In this document: positions 38,619-46,603 of the stretch, piece by piece
Layout of the letters: each line of letters opens with the position of its first letter
Position numbering within the stretch: position 1 is the stretch's first letter
Assembly (NCBI GenBank): GCA_002320245.1
Contig: DCKD01000056.1
Coordinates: 1-46,603, forward strand
DNA: 46,603 bases
DNA from: Lachnospiraceae bacterium UBA1683
GTDB lineage: Bacteria > Bacillota > Clostridia > Lachnospirales > Lachnospiraceae
Direction of reading: 5' to 3'
Notes under the pieces: generated by a model
Seen by the model: the letters and a program-made list of their open reading frames with translations, nothing else
Told to the model about the DNA's origin: nothing
Databases searched by the model: none
Program-made: the position numbers and the translations under genes

Positions 38619-40074
38619 ACGCTTTATAATAAAATTCTACTGATTGATCAAATGCATCATCCTCATAACACATCTTTTCTTGTCCTCTTCCTGTAACATC
38701 AAATTTTCGTCCATCCATTTTAGGAATTGTGTACTGATTGAACCACTCTTCCATTTCTGTTTTCAAGCCCTGAATTTGCCTTTCATAATCAGGATTTCCA
38801 AACAGATTCTGTGTTTCATCCGGATCCTTTGCCAGATCATATACCTCACATGGTCCATCACCATATCGATGAATATATTTCATATTGCATTTTTTTATCA
38901 TTCTTGTCTTGCTGTATTCATCAAATACTACAATCCTGTCACTCTGTTCCTCCAATGGATGATTAATCTGTTCTTCAAGGCTCTTTCCCGGCTGCAACGG
39001 ATCCTGCTCAAATTTGCATCCTGCAAGAGAAAGAATTGTGGGGAAAATATCATACTGGCTTGCCATTGCCGAACATATTGTCCCCGGAAATGGAGATTCC
39101 GGAACCCGAATAATGAACGGAACCCGAATAGATGACTCATACATATTCGGTGGATACGTACCATTTCCCTTTCCCCATATTCCATGATGTCCCATGTTCA
39201 TCCCATTGTCTGCTGTGAATATAACAATCGTATCCTGCTCTAATCCTTTTTCCCTGACACGTTCTAAAATCTTGCCTATTCCAGCATCCATAGCAGATAT
39301 TGCTGCATAATATCCTGTCAGATATTCTTTTCTTTTTTCTGGTGTGTCTCCTATCGGGCAAGTATTTATCTGCCACGGATGAATCGGAAGATTTGGTGTA
39401 CCATGAAACTGACAGTCTTTATACAAATCACGGAATTCTTTTGGATGCTCACTTTCATCCCACGGACTGTGAGGAGATGTATAATGAACACTCAGATAAA
39501 ACGGTGCCTCCTCTTCCGAAAGACGTTCTAGATATTCCAACGCATGATTTGTAATTGTATCAGTAATGTACTTTTTAGAAATTGATAAATTTCCTTCTTC
39601 AAATACATCTGCCTGATAATAATGACATCCACCTCGTCCTATTGTAAAATAATATTCAAATCCTTTTTTCTTTGTTATGTTATCCCCCAAATGCCACTTA
39701 CCGCTCAGAGCGCAATGATAACCGTTTTCTGCAAGATATTCTATATATGTTTTATGTTCTTCTAAATAATCAATGGCTTTGTCTTCCATATTAAATTCCG
39801 GAAGTTTTGCCATATGAGGATATTTCCATGCATCAAGATTTCCTTTTTTCAACCAATCCTGCACCCCATGACAGGATGGAATTTTTCCAGTAACAATACT
39901 TGCCCTTGCTGGTGAACATACCGGTGATGCACAATAAAACTCATTAAAGGTAACTCCGTTTTGCGCTAACCGCTTTAGGTTTGGTGTTTTTATTTCTGTG
40001 TTTTTTTCGGATTCTACTGCCCATGCACCTTGATCGTCCGCCATCACAAAAATGATATTTGGTTTTCTTTTCAT
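38617..40074 (-). CDS. Cys-type sulfatase, S1 family, cytoplasmic
   Basis: A 485-residue sulfatase. Ca2+ ligands Asp13-Asp14 lie in FVMADDQGAW. The C-S-P-A-R core at 53-57 is the Cys-type sequence converted to formylglycine by an anaerobic maturase that is not in this window. SGKWHLG (124-130), ADNG (288-291) with HH at 296-297, and Lys302 complete the site. It hydrolyses sulfate esters, perhaps of a sugar. There is no signal peptide, so it acts inside the cell on something imported. It is last in an operon with a binding protein and two permeases, 7 nt after the second permease. Confidence 0.92.
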   Translation of the reverse strand: MKRKPNIIFVMADDQGAWAVESEKNTEIKTPNLKRLAQNGVTFNEFYCASPVCSPARASIVTGKIPSCHGVQDWLKKGNLDAWKYPHMAKLPEFNMEDKAIDYLEEHKTYIEYLAENGYHCALSGKWHLGDNITKKKGFEYYFTIGRGGCHYYQADVFEEGNLSISKKYITDTITNHALEYLERLSEEEAPFYLSVHYTSPHSPWDESEHPKEFRDLYKDCQFHGTPNLPIHPWQINTCPIGDTPEKRKEYLTGYYAAISAMDAGIGKILERVREKGLEQDTIVIFTADNGMNMGHHGIWGKGNGTYPPNMYESSIRVPFIIRVPESPFPGTICSAMASQYDIFPTILSLAGCKFEQDPLQPGKSLEEQINHPLEEQSDRIVVFDEYSKTRMIKKCNMKYIHRYGDGPCEVYDLAKDPDETQNLFGNPDYERQIQGLKTEMEEWFNQYTIPKMDGRKFDVTGRGQEKMCYEDDAFDQSVEFYYKA

Positions 40075-40081
40075 ACGTTCA

Positions 40082-40912
40082 TCATCCTTTCACACTTCCT
40101 GCAGTCAGCCCACCTATAAAATATTTCTGAGCAACCAAGAAAATGATAAAAATTGGTAAAATTGAAATTACACTTGCAGCCATAATCAAACTGTATTTCA
40201 AACCTGTCTCATCCATAAAATTCACAAGACCTAAATTGATTGTGTACAAATTCTTGTCATTGATAAAAATCAATGCGTTGTCATAATCATTCCAGCTCCA
40301 CGTAAAGAATAAAATCACAAGAGTTACTAATGCTGGCTTACATAACGGTGCAATAATCTGAAAACATATCCGAAGGTCTCCAGCTCCATCTATTCGTGCA
40401 GCCTCTGAAAGTTCCTCCGGTATCTGGAGCATATACTGCCGCACCATGAATACGCCATATATAGAAAAAGCTGCCGGAAGAATAAGTGCCCAATGTGTAT
40501 TATATATTCCCATTTCCTTAAACATCAGAAATTTAGGAACCATCAGTAACTGTGGTGGAATCATCATCGTTGCAAGATACAATAGAAATATTTTATCTCT
40601 ACCTGGAAATTTTAATTTTGAAAATCCATATCCAGCAAGAATAGATGTCACTACTGCAAAAACTACAGAAAGTGCGGTTACTTTAATGGAATTCAAAAAC
40701 ATTAGGGCATAATTATATTTTCCAAACCATACCTCCTTAAAGTTGTCTAGATTCAAGTAATCTGGGATTAGACGAAACGGAACCGCAAACACATCAGCCT
40801 CACGCTTAAAACTTGCCGAAATCATCCAGACTATCGGAATGATACATAAAATTACGATTCCCCATATGCATACAGTTCCAATGATTTTCCCTATCTTATG
40901 ATTCTTTTTCAT
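40082..40912 (-). CDS. Sugar ABC transporter permease, MalG type
   Basis: A 276-residue permease with six helices and the EAA loop EELSEAARIDGAGDLRICFQ that contacts the ATPase. It belongs to the CUT1 carbohydrate-importer class. ATG 40912 follows AAAGGGGGC; the longer upstream frame overlaps the neighbouring permease and is rejected. No ATPase gene is nearby, so a shared MsmX-type ATPase must power it, as in many Firmicutes. It lies 13 nt after the MalF-type gene. Confidence 0.92.
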   Translation of the reverse strand: MKKNHKIGKIIGTVCIWGIVILCIIPIVWMISASFKREADVFAVPFRLIPDYLNLDNFKEVWFGKYNYALMFLNSIKVTALSVVFAVVTSILAGYGFSKLKFPGRDKIFLLYLATMMIPPQLLMVPKFLMFKEMGIYNTHWALILPAAFSIYGVFMVRQYMLQIPEELSEAARIDGAGDLRICFQIIAPLCKPALVTLVILFFTWSWNDYDNALIFINDKNLYTINLGLVNFMDETGLKYSLIMAASVISILPIFIIFLVAQKYFIGGLTAGSVKG

Positions 40913-40925
40913 TTTATTGCCCCCT

Positions 40926-41822
40926 TTAACATGTTGCCTCATTCTTTTTCTGAATCCTGAACTGAATCCATGTGATAAAGAAAATAATAGCCAGTAAAAC
41001 AATGCCCTGAGCAGAAGCAAATTCCAACTTACCATACTGGAATGCTGTACGATAAATGTTATACACCAACATTGTTGTTGAAGTACCCGGTCCGCCATGG
41101 GTCATAAGGTTAATCAATCCAAACACCTTAAATGAATTGATGATAGATGTAATAACAATAAAGAATGTTGTTCCTGACAACATCGGAATTGTCACATACC
41201 TGATTTTCTGAAAAGTGTTCGCTCCATCAATTGCAACCGCTTCATACAGATCTCTCGGAATATTAATCATACCTGATAAAAATAAAATCACTGTATATCC
41301 CAAATTCTGCCATACACATATTAGTACAATCGTTGGGAGTGCCCAATGGAGATCTGATATAAATACAGGTGGATTCTCCACGCCAAGTTTCCTCAGAAGA
41401 TTCAAAATCGGTCCATTCGTAGAAAACAGCGCAAGCCATACAGCAGAAATCGCAACGATATTAACGATATATGGAACATACAGCCCAAGTTGTACAAACT
41501 TCTTTCCAATTACATGCTCATTAAGCACATAAGCAACAATAAATGATAGTACAATCAAAATAGCAACGAAGCTTACTGTAAAAATAATGTTATTAATAAG
41601 TGAAGCCCTAAACCATTCATCTTTCCACATCTCGATGTAATTAGAAAATCCTTTGAAAGCAATTCCCTTGATTCCCTTTGAATAATCCCACTTTGAAATA
41701 CTGATAACAAAGCTGAAAATCAATGGTATTGTCCAGAAAATCAACACACCAATCAGGTTAATACCTATAAAGGCATATCCCTTTGCAATTGACTTTATGT
41801 TTTTATATTTCCTTTTGTTCAT
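40926..41822 (-). CDS. Sugar ABC transporter permease, MalF/UgpA type
   Basis: A 298-residue CUT1 permease with six helices; the first is AFIGINLIGVLIFWTIPLIF and the EAA loop is IPRDLYEAVAIDGANTFQKI. It forms the channel heterodimer with the MalG-type partner encoded next. GGAAAGGAATC precedes ATG 41822. It lies 34 nt after the binding-protein gene and is clearly part of its operon. Confidence 0.92.
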   Translation of the reverse strand: MNKRKYKNIKSIAKGYAFIGINLIGVLIFWTIPLIFSFVISISKWDYSKGIKGIAFKGFSNYIEMWKDEWFRASLINNIIFTVSFVAILIVLSFIVAYVLNEHVIGKKFVQLGLYVPYIVNIVAISAVWLALFSTNGPILNLLRKLGVENPPVFISDLHWALPTIVLICVWQNLGYTVILFLSGMINIPRDLYEAVAIDGANTFQKIRYVTIPMLSGTTFFIVITSIINSFKVFGLINLMTHGGPGTSTTMLVYNIYRTAFQYGKLEFASAQGIVLLAIIFFITWIQFRIQKKNEATC

Positions 41823-41856
41823 GAAGATTCCTTTCCTGCGCTAGTTTTGCAACGCA

Positions 41857-43194
41857 TTACTGTTCTTGCTCAATCTTTTCATCCGCTCGCTTCTGCGCAT
41901 TTTGTAACGTTTCTTCTACGGATTGTGAACCAGCAAATACTTTGTCAAACTCTTCTGTCAGAATGGTATTGATCTCTGTAGCTGCGGTCAGATTTTTTCT
42001 TATTGAAAAATCAGTACCAGCAAGATAAATACTCTTTGCGCTTTCCATATCAAAAAGTTCCTCCTGATCACCAAAAATCAAGGATGCAACCTTCTCATCA
42101 TCATATTTCTTACACGCCGGAATTCTTGCAAATGGTGCAACATAATCCATACCTTCTTCGATATACCATTTGATAAACTTCATTGCTTCTTCTGGATGTT
42201 CAGATTTTGAATTTATACTCATGTCATCTGTATAGGAAGTTGTATAGTTGGATTCCTGATCTTCAGATAATCTTGGCATTGTAGCAAATCCCACCTTAAA
42301 ATTATGTGGATAATTACTGATATCTTTTACATCTCTTACCACCCAATCACCATATACCATTGCTGCTTTTCCTGTAAGCAACATGTTGGCTGGCTCCATC
42401 TTCTGGGTAGTAACATCAACATAGCTTGGCTCGATTCCTTCCTCAACGCGTTCCAGATATTTTTCTGTTACATCCTCCACATCAGCAGTATCGATTTGTG
42501 TACTTGCTCCGTCTTCAGAATACATCCAGTCTGCACCAAGTTTTCCAACCAACATGCTTGTTGCCGGCTGTCCTGAATCATACCCTGGAAAGAAATAACC
42601 ATATACCTTATCGTTTCCTTCTCCCTTTGTCAGTTTTTTTGCAGTATCTAAGAATTCTTCATAAGTCCAATCTGCACTTGGATACGGAATCCCATTTTCA
42701 TCAAACATATCTTTATTATAAAGTATCATTGAAGTCATTTTTTTTGCTGGAAGGCTGTAGTAATGTCCGTCAATCTTTTTCTCTTCAATAGCTTCATCGT
42801 AGTCTTCCTCAATATTGAATCCCACATCATCAAACAGTTCATCAAGAGGATAAGCAAATCCGTTATCAATACGCTTTTTTAAAAGTACATCATTCAGGCT
42901 AAGAAATACATCAATCGAACTATCAGACATTAATGAGACATCCAGTTTTGTATTTCCAGCATCATCGTTTACGAATCTTGTGTATTCAACCTGTAGATTT
43001 GGGTCTATCTTATTGAATGCTTCGCACACCTGATTCGGCCCCATGTTCTCTGGAAATGACCCCCACCACTGAAGAACTACTGCCTCCGATGATTTTTCCG
43101 ACTCATCTTCTGAACGCGATGATCCACACCCTGCAACTAAACTTGCAACCATAGCAGCTGCCATTCCTAAAGCAATTATCTTTTTTGTTTTCAT
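41857..43194 (-). CDS. Sugar ABC transporter solute-binding lipoprotein
   Basis: A 445-residue family-1 extracellular binding protein. A signal peptide (MKTKKIIALGMAAAMVASL) ends in the lipobox LVAGC, so Cys23 is lipidated and anchors the protein outside the membrane. The mature part has LQWWGSFPENMG, typical of CUT1 sugar binders, and acid-rich surfaces. AAAAGGAGGG precedes the ATG. First gene of the importer-sulfatase operon, divergent from the two-component genes. The ligand is probably a sulfated sugar, inferred from the sulfatase. Confidence 0.92.
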   Translation of the reverse strand: MKTKKIIALGMAAAMVASLVAGCGSSRSEDESEKSSEAVVLQWWGSFPENMGPNQVCEAFNKIDPNLQVEYTRFVNDDAGNTKLDVSLMSDSSIDVFLSLNDVLLKKRIDNGFAYPLDELFDDVGFNIEEDYDEAIEEKKIDGHYYSLPAKKMTSMILYNKDMFDENGIPYPSADWTYEEFLDTAKKLTKGEGNDKVYGYFFPGYDSGQPATSMLVGKLGADWMYSEDGASTQIDTADVEDVTEKYLERVEEGIEPSYVDVTTQKMEPANMLLTGKAAMVYGDWVVRDVKDISNYPHNFKVGFATMPRLSEDQESNYTTSYTDDMSINSKSEHPEEAMKFIKWYIEEGMDYVAPFARIPACKKYDDEKVASLIFGDQEELFDMESAKSIYLAGTDFSIRKNLTAATEINTILTEEFDKVFAGSQSVEETLQNAQKRADEKIEQEQ

Positions 43195-43224
43195 AAAAAA
43201 TCCCTCCTTTTCTCTGATGAACTC

Positions 43225-43334
43225 ATTATAGTTTTCTTATCAATCAAACTAAATGAATAATAAATTGAATAATTGGTAATTTTTCACTATTTTTTTACTC
43301 AATGGTATTTTTTTACGCGAGCTGGTAATTTTTA
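43225..43334. promoter_or_regulatory. Divergent control region with TGGTAATTTTT repeats
   Basis: On the minus strand TATAAT (43230-43225) has only a poor -35 (TTTAGT), as expected of an activated promoter for the importer operon. Upstream lie three direct repeats, TGGTAATTTTT (43274), TGGTATTTTTT (43303) and TGGTAATTTTT (43323), about 29 and 20 bp apart. TATACT at 43376-43381 could serve the kinase gene in the other direction. These are candidate sites for the AraC-type regulator. Confidence 0.5.
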
Positions 43335-43435
43335 ATTCCGTTTACTCACAACACTTTTCAAATCTAACATATTTATGTATACTTATTTTAATATATTGTA
43401 TCAACTTCGTTTTGGAGTCTATAGGAGGAATAGCG

Positions 43436-45097
43436 ATGAAACACACTTTTTCAAAATTAAACTTACCGTATCGCTTGTTTCTTCTTATAATTATCCTCTT
43501 TCTTATCCCCTATCTAGCACTTTTTTCTTGGTCATATAAAAAAGCAGAAAACATAATCAAGGAAAAAGCACAGACATTAGAAATGGAAAATCTCGATCAA
43601 GTAAGTAATGAAATCAATAACTTATGTCTGAATATAGCAAAAGCTTCTGACTATCTTGTTGCCATAGATAGTTACACTACATTATATAATGAGTCTTTTA
43701 CAAAGGGATACCCCACTTAAAATGTTATAAAAGCATAGATACTCTTGTTCAGAATGTAAATAACCACCTACTGGATTCTCGTGGCGACATCAGTGTCTTA
43801 TCAGAGGATCAACTTTTATATTCAACTTTACCTGTACAAAAATTTCGCTACAAAGAATTTTTCAAGGAACAAATACCAAACCCTTTATACTTTTCAAATG
43901 CTCATAACAGTTATTACAACTTTGAAAAAGACGAGACACATATTTCCTACATCCGCGAACTTCCGTCATTTTGCGAAAAATCCTTTTATCTTGTTATTTC
44001 TGTTCCTACAAAAAATTTTTCACAGTGTTTAAACACTGCCACTGGTTCCATGCAGTTATTGGACACATCTGGAAAAACAATCTGTAAAACAGCGAACGCA
44101 AATATAGACGGCAACTTTCGAACAGAGATTGAAATACCTGTTTCTAATTTGGAAGCTTGTCAACATCCTATCAGCAGATTCGATATACAAAGACATCTAT
44201 CAGTTACGTTTTTTTACATTCGTCATTTCTTTTTTACTGTTACTAATTTGTATGCTGGTAACTTTTAAGGCGATATACGTTCAACTGAAACCATTATTAA
44301 AACTCAAAGAACAGATGGAACTTGTTACACTCGGCAATCTAAATGCTAAAGTTGCAACTTCAGATTCAAAAGATGAAATCAGTAGTCTTTCCAGAGCATT
44401 TAATACTATGGTAAACGAGATAAGTAATTTAATTGAAGAAATACAAGTAACCCAAAAAAGAGAAAGTGAACTTCGCTTTGAAATGCTGCTTGCACAAATC
44501 AATCCTCATTTTCTCTTCAATACTTTAAATTCCATCAAGTGGATGTCCGTTGTAACCCGTACCGACAATATTACCTCCACTATAACAGCACTCGGAAGAC
44601 TTCTTGAAATCAGTATGAACAAAGTGAATGATGTGCTGACAATCGAAGAAGAACTAACAAATATCAAGAGCTATATTCAAATACAGACAATGCGTTATCC
44701 CGGAAGATTTGAGGTGAACTACCAGATAAATGAAGAAATTCTCTCCAGTTATACTTTAAAGCTCCTACTCCAGCCCCTAGTGGAAAATGCTATCCTTCAT
44801 AATATCGAACAGCGAGAATATCTGATTATCGAAATCACAGGTCAGACAATTGGTGATAATATTAGTCTCTGCGTAAAAGATAATGGGATAGGAATGACTA
44901 AAGAAATGATGCAAGAGATTCTACTGAAAAACACCACAACAGGAAAAGGATATGTCTTCTCCGGCATCGGAGTCTGTAATGTTCAAGAGCGTATCCAATT
45001 GGCTTATGGTTCCACTTACGGATTACAATACCATAGCGATGGTTCTAGCTTCACAGAGGTTGCCATAACTTTTCCAAATCGTAAAAGTCCTAATTAA
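43436..45097 (+). pseudogene. YesM-type sensor histidine kinase with two frameshifts
   Basis: ATG 43436 follows ATAGGAGG. The first frame (MKHTFSKLNLPYRLFLLIII) gives the first membrane helix and stops at 43718. The sensor domain continues in a second frame (HISYIRELPSFCEKSFYLVI) to about 44160. A third stretch, again in the original frame, carries helix 2, a HAMP linker (LVTLGNLNAKVATSDSKDEI), the phosphorylated His of LLAQINPHFLFNTLNSIKWM and the ATP domain (LVENAILHNIEQ, DNGIGMTKEM). One net -1 and one net +1 shift cancel. All domains are otherwise well preserved, so the damage is recent or a sequencing error. Confidence 0.75.
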
Positions 45098-45122
45098 CTG
45101 CAATGCACACGGAGGTATAATT

Positions 45123-46544
45123 ATGATAAAAATACTTATTGTGGATGATGAACCACTAGTAAGAGCGGGTATCAAAACTGTAGTTCCTTGGAGCGACAAC
45201 GGATTTGAGGTTGTTGGTGAAGCCTGGAATGGGATAGATGCCTATAATAAAATCCTAGATTTAAAACCAGACATCCTAATTACCGATATTAAAATGCCAC
45301 AGATGGATGGTATTGAATTACTGAAGAAAATTAAATCTGAGAAATTACCCGTTCAAACCGTTGTCTTAAGCTGCTTCGATGAATTTGAATTAGTACGTGA
45401 AGCCATGAAATACGGAGCCAGAGACTATTTTCTAAAATTGTCTATCGATCCGAATAAGATTCTTGAAATTTTCAACGAGATTAAACAAGATATGGTAATG
45501 GCTGAAGGATCGCCTGCTCAGATTCCTTTGGATACTAGCGATTTGAAATATCTATTTTTCAAAAAATTAATAAAAAATGGATTTTCTTCTGAAGAACAGA
45601 TCAGCAATACGGTTCGTAACTTGCACTTATCTGTTGCTTTCAGAAATTATTGTCTAGTTCTCTTTTCATTTGATGCTGAAATATCAGAACCTTTTGATGC
45701 CGATCGAGATAAGATGATTTATAATTTATTGGATCAACTATGTCAACGTCATCCTGGGAATGAAATAATTTCCGTTGATGCGAATACCTATTTGCTTATA
45801 CAAAACACATATGATAATAATTTTTTATACCGGCAGATTTCAGCAACTATGAAGCAATACGCCAACCGTACCGTTTATTATGGGATTAGCAGCATACTTA
45901 AAGATTATGTGAGTTTTTGTTCCGGAATCCAACAGGCAAAAGAAGCTCTTAATTCCTGCATATTTTATAAAAAAGCTTCTCCTCTATCATATGAAATGCT
46001 GACAACAGAGAATTTTCCTTCCATCACAAATACACAGGAGCAGGAACTGCATGTTTCACTCGCCACTGGAAATAGAAATAAATCCAATGAACTTGTTTCT
46101 CAGTTAACAATTCTCCTGAATGACGGAATCTTCTTTACCTCCAAATGTTATTCTTATCTGGTTGAGCTATTAAATATTTATGTACGTGTAGCACGTGAAC
46201 AAAATTTTTCAATCCAGCAGGTATCTTGGAATAATAATGATATATTTGAAGCCATCAAACAGGCAAAAACGCTCTCCGCATGCTCGCAGGTAATATCCGA
46301 TTTCACTGACAGTTTTATTTCCTTTATCCAGGAGCAAAAATACGGAGAACGCTCTGAAATCCTTAAAATTAAAGAATATGTTCAAACACACTATATGGAA
46401 CACATTGATTTAAATACAATTTCAGCCTTGGTAAATATTACACCCTCCCATTTGAGCAATATGTTCAAAAAAGAAACAGGTGTGAACTTTTCCACCTATC
46501 TAACTGATGTTCGAATGCACATAGCAAAGAAGCTTCGTAAGTAG
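45123..46544 (+). CDS. YesN-type response regulator, AraC DNA-binding domain cut short
   Basis: A 473-residue regulator: a receiver with Asp55 (ILITDIKMPQMDG), acidic pocket DD at 8-9 and Lys near 105 (YFLKLS), a long middle segment, and the first helix-turn-helix of an AraC domain (LNTISALVNITPSHLSNMFK). After STYLTDVRMHIAKKLRK it stops at 46544, whereas AraC domains run some 45 residues further through a second helix-turn-helix. The partner kinase gene just upstream is frameshifted too. It would control the divergent importer-sulfatase operon. It may be nonfunctional. The last 59 bases of the window show no continuation of the domain. Confidence 0.8.
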   Translation: MIKILIVDDEPLVRAGIKTVVPWSDNGFEVVGEAWNGIDAYNKILDLKPDILITDIKMPQMDGIELLKKIKSEKLPVQTVVLSCFDEFELVREAMKYGARDYFLKLSIDPNKILEIFNEIKQDMVMAEGSPAQIPLDTSDLKYLFFKKLIKNGFSSEEQISNTVRNLHLSVAFRNYCLVLFSFDAEISEPFDADRDKMIYNLLDQLCQRHPGNEIISVDANTYLLIQNTYDNNFLYRQISATMKQYANRTVYYGISSILKDYVSFCSGIQQAKEALNSCIFYKKASPLSYEMLTTENFPSITNTQEQELHVSLATGNRNKSNELVSQLTILLNDGIFFTSKCYSYLVELLNIYVRVAREQNFSIQQVSWNNNDIFEAIKQAKTLSACSQVISDFTDSFISFIQEQKYGERSEILKIKEYVQTHYMEHIDLNTISALVNITPSHLSNMFKKETGVNFSTYLTDVRMHIAKKLRK

Positions 46545-46603
46545 GTAATTACCCGTCTCTGTTCCCCGCCAAATCATTCTGATACAATACCATCAAAACA
46601 TTG

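Noticed and set aside
40913..41098. Extended N-terminus of the MalG-type permease
   Set aside because: The extension overlaps the MalF-type gene, and ATG 40912 has a good ribosome site and the family N-terminus.

Overview
The window reads as the chromosome of a gut Firmicute of the Lachnospiraceae (Clostridium cluster XIVa) type; genus not settled. This rests on gene content and style: an A/V-type ATP synthase operon, a choloylglycine/bile-salt hydrolase, relics of an Amadori-sugar (fructoselysine) locus, a ThrE pair, a branching enzyme, strong AGGAGG ribosome sites, frequent TTG/GTG starts and many long perfect hairpins between genes.

Layout. 84-2772 (-): a split ThrE-type exporter pair behind a neurotransmitter:sodium-symporter-type carrier. 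3158-8632: an acetyltransferase and a long stretch of broken genes (GH3 glycosidase, P-II protein, KdpD-like kinase and regulator in pieces on both strands, IlvD/Edd dehydratase, MFS carrier) with tRNA-Glu, tRNA-Cys and tRNA-Lys among them. 9211-9870 (-): trmB. 9901-10353: two ~142-bp inverted-repeat elements. 10501-19473 (+): a complete nine-gene V-type ATPase operon (H-C-I-K-F-E-A-B-D) with structured repeats between several genes. 19593-21521 (-): glgB. 21677-25717 (-): a 1346-residue protein with TPR-like N-terminus, a very acidic repetitive middle and a C-terminal P-loop ATPase domain. 26026-28845: an unrecognised broken gene and a collapsed fructoselysine locus (frlD, frlB, solute-binding protein, GltS-type symporter, GntR regulator, all fragments).

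28923-30272 (-): a MATE efflux gene behind a promoter, a ~135-nt leader and an intrinsic terminator that together look like an attenuator. 30581-35766 (-): a two-component system followed by an ABC exporter whose promoter carries 22-bp direct repeats. 35893-36867 (-): bile-salt-hydrolase-type gene. 37086-38564 (-): three small metabolic or unknown genes. 38617-46544: a visibly more A/T-rich locus with a cytoplasmic S1-type sulfatase, a binding-protein-dependent sugar importer, and a divergent YesM/YesN-type two-component pair whose kinase carries two frameshifts and whose regulator ends inside its DNA-binding domain.

No CRISPR array, prophage or transposase gene was seen. The best candidates for new biology are the acidic TPR-ATPase, the MATE leader, the 22-bp repeat operator and the repeat elements inside the ATPase operon. 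All family assignments are from reading the sequence; no database search was run.
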